From contig CALSUB010000001.1 in assembly GCA_943789425.1 (NCBI GenBank), positions 186,001-250,000 of the forward strand: a stretch of 64,000 nt of DNA, written 5' to 3'. The translations under genes were made by a program, and so were the position numbers. The first letter of the stretch is position 1, and every line of letters starts with the position of its first letter. The notes beneath the pieces were generated by a model. That model saw only the letters and a program-made list of their open reading frames with translations, made no database searches and was not told the origin of the DNA. The DNA comes from an uncultured Luminiphilus sp. GTDB taxonomy: Bacteria; Pseudomonadota; Gammaproteobacteria; Pseudomonadales; Halieaceae. Shown piece by piece: positions 62,278-64,000 of the stretch.

Positions 62278-64000
62278 ATGGTGTCATTGAGAGCACTTTG
62301 ATCGACGGAAAGTACAGTGCGGTCTTGATAGCCGCGTGGGACTCTGCCCAAGGTTGCTCAGCCACTAGCTGGGCATAGGTTCGCAATTGGTCTCGGTAGT
62401 GAGCGTGCTCTCTTGCAGAAAAATTATCGAGCGACTCGTCCAGCAAAGGGGCGCTCGTTTTATAGTCGATAATCCATAGGACCCTTGTCTCTGGATCTAT
62501 AAAGGTACGATCTATAACGTATCCTTTTAGCTCACCGCACTCCATACGGCTCAGCGCCAGTTCACTTTGAGCGGCCGGATGGTCGCCGAGAATCCACCGG
62601 CCTGTCGCACAGCTCAGTGTATTACTCAGTAGGCGCAAGCAGTGCTCCTCCACTGTCTTCATCGCGTCGGGCGCCAGACTGGTTTGCTGCAAGCCACCCC
62701 GAATCCATTGCTTGATGCGGGCATCCGGTCCGGCCGGCAAGTCTGTGCCGGAGAGTAGTTCCAATATCCGATGGGTAATGATTCCGGTGGCCCGCTCCAC
62801 ACGATGACTCCGTGGCTGAATCGACAGTGCTGGTTGCATGATTACCGGTGCTCTGTCTGCGGCCGGCAGCGTCATACCGTCATCGCGGAGTCGGTCTTTT
62901 GATAGCCGGTATAGGCCCGTTGTCGCTAGCGGTATAGCCACGCTGGACACGGACGTTTGTACAGGGGCTGCCTGGCTGGAAGACTCCCCCCTGACCGGCA
63001 ATGTCGAATCGTTGATGTTGTTCCTAATCAGAGCCAGCATCGATCCCGCCGGCGCGACGAAATCATCGACATCATCGGGCTTGACGGCACATCCACTGAG
63101 GACTGCATGGCGACGAGCCCGCGTCACGCCAACATACAACAACCGCTTGAGTTCTTCGGCGTCCTTTTGTTTTTGTAGCCAATTGAGATAGTTATAGAGC
63201 GACGTGTCTTTTTTTTCCTGATCATCGGCCGCAATCAACAGTCCACCGGCGTGTTCGGTTCCATGCCAATGCCACCGCAATAACTCACGCTGCACCGGTC
63301 TCGTGCGACGATGTAGAGACGGCATAAAAACATAATCAAACTCGAGACCCTTCGCTTTGTGGAAAGACATGATGCGGATCGGGTTATCGGCCTCAGACGT
63401 TCCAGGCGTGACGTCTGAGAGCGATAGTGACAGCCACTCGACGTCCAGCCCGATTCCCGCTCGCTCCGCTCGCCGTAAACATTCAAAAAACGAGTATACC
63501 GACGATAAATCCGTGGGGAGGACACTCGCTGGCCCCTCAAGTCGCAGCCATATCTGTTCCAGCCAGACAGGCAAGGCTAATCGGTCTCTTTTGCTTTGCC
63601 CCCACTCGAGTGCCTGTTTGAGATGAGTGATTCTTGCTGCTGCCTCTCCCTCCAGCTCTAGGTACGGTGGCGGTGCCAATAGCTTCAGCAGATCAAATGG
63701 TCGTTCAGGCTGATCGATGAGCAGACGGTCGATTGATCCGAGGTCAAGACCACACCAGGGGCTCCTAAGCAGTGTTAGCGCCGCAATGTTATCGGCGGGG
63801 TTAGCCAGCCATGAGCAGAGTGCCATGAGATCTTGAATGACACTCCGGTCAGCCAACGACTGGAGCGCTTCTCCAGACACTGGAATATCTCGACTCGACA
63901 GCGCGTCCATCACGGGGTCGGCATGCTTTTTGGCTCTCACCAGAACCGCAATCGTGGCATCAGGATGGGTTTGTCGTAGCTTGGTCACGGTGTCGGCGAT
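62276..64000 (-). CDS. UvrD/RecB-type helicase-nuclease, C-terminal part (truncated by window end)
   Basis: At least 574 residues of a superfamily I ATP-dependent helicase; the frame is open to the end of the window, so the start and Walker A lie outside. Helicase motifs visible are IRIMSFHKAKGLEFDYVFMP (motif V region) and LKRLLYVGVTRARRH (motif VI). The C-terminus holds a PD-(D/E)XK nuclease: GIITHRILELL, RTFIDPETRVLWIIDYKTS. This architecture fits an AddA- or RecB-like repair nuclease subunit. Which one cannot be told without the upstream gene. Confidence 0.85.
   Translation of the reverse strand: MADTVTKLRQTHPDATIAVLVRAKKHADPVMDALSSRDIPVSGEALQSLADRSVIQDLMALCSWLANPADNIAALTLLRSPWCGLDLGSIDRLLIDQPERPFDLLKLLAPPPYLELEGEAAARITHLKQALEWGQSKRDRLALPVWLEQIWLRLEGPASVLPTDLSSVYSFFECLRRAERAGIGLDVEWLSLSLSDVTPGTSEADNPIRIMSFHKAKGLEFDYVFMPSLHRRTRPVQRELLRWHWHGTEHAGGLLIAADDQEKKDTSLYNYLNWLQKQKDAEELKRLLYVGVTRARRHAVLSGCAVKPDDVDDFVAPAGSMLALIRNNINDSTLPVRGESSSQAAPVQTSVSSVAIPLATTGLYRLSKDRLRDDGMTLPAADRAPVIMQPALSIQPRSHRVERATGIITHRILELLSGTDLPAGPDARIKQWIRGGLQQTSLAPDAMKTVEEHCLRLLSNTLSCATGRWILGDHPAAQSELALSRMECGELKGYVIDRTFIDPETRVLWIIDYKTSAPLLDESLDNFSAREHAHYRDQLRTYAQLVAEQPWAESHAAIKTALYFPSIKVLSMTP

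Overview
The window looks like chromosome of a marine gammaproteobacterium, probably near the OM60/NOR5 (Halieaceae, Cellvibrionales) group. I base this on a Pseudomonas/Cellvibrio-type core gene order (purB-hflD-mnmA, rluE-icd-clpS-clpA-infA-bpt-aat-trxB-ftsK-lolA-rarA-crcB-serS; gloB divergent from a yafS-like gene, rnhA and dnaQ), a propionate-to-succinyl-CoA operon, and moderately GC-rich coding sequence. The taxonomic call is inference; no search was run.

Layout. 1-2.6 kb: cysS, folD, and tRNA-Pro and tRNA-His behind a good sigma70-type promoter. 2.6-4.4 kb: a poorly organised stretch with a minus-strand terminator, an orphan start resembling a class II glutamine amidotransferase, a formyltransferase and a possible broken gene. 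4.4-11.5 kb: an exonuclease III/Crc-family protein, yajC, a D-cysteine desulfhydrase/ACC deaminase homologue, an alanine symporter, a 5'-nucleotidase, cysB and pabB. 11.7-19.8 kb: propionyl-CoA carboxylase beta and alpha, methylmalonyl-CoA epimerase, methylmalonyl-CoA mutase and the MeaB chaperone. Together these convert propionyl-CoA to succinyl-CoA.

19.8-38.1 kb is the conserved core block: ribosomal oxygenase, purB, hflD, mnmA, rluE, icd, the complete N-degron set (clpS, clpA, bpt, aat) around infA, then trxB, ftsK, lolA, rarA, crcB and serS. 38.1-41.5 kb holds the tail-specific protease Prc and an outer-membrane barrel protein.

41.6-51 kb is the accessory part. On the minus strand lies a DUF4266 lipoprotein, a DUF3570 barrel and the flavinyltransferase ApbE. 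Diverging from it on the plus strand are two exported c-type-cytochrome-like proteins, the second a large DUF1588-like protein, and a Tat-exported DUF1501 protein. A tyrosine recombinase closes the block. The DUF3570 protein carries a sequence that fits the ApbE flavinylation consensus, so this may be an extracytoplasmic redox system.

51.2-55.1 kb is a sulfide-oxidation operon (persulfide dioxygenase-like protein, sulfide:quinone reductase, SulP transporter). The rest holds sohB, nudC, nhaB, dnaQ, rnhA, a methyltransferase, gloB, a duplicated-domain periplasmic protein and a truncated UvrD/RecB-type helicase-nuclease.

Quality warning. At least a dozen otherwise conserved genes are split by single-base indels, some at homopolymers. 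Because so many are essential genes (ftsK, purB), most are probably sequencing or assembly errors rather than real pseudogenes. Broken genes are annotated here over their full extent, with approximate breakpoints.
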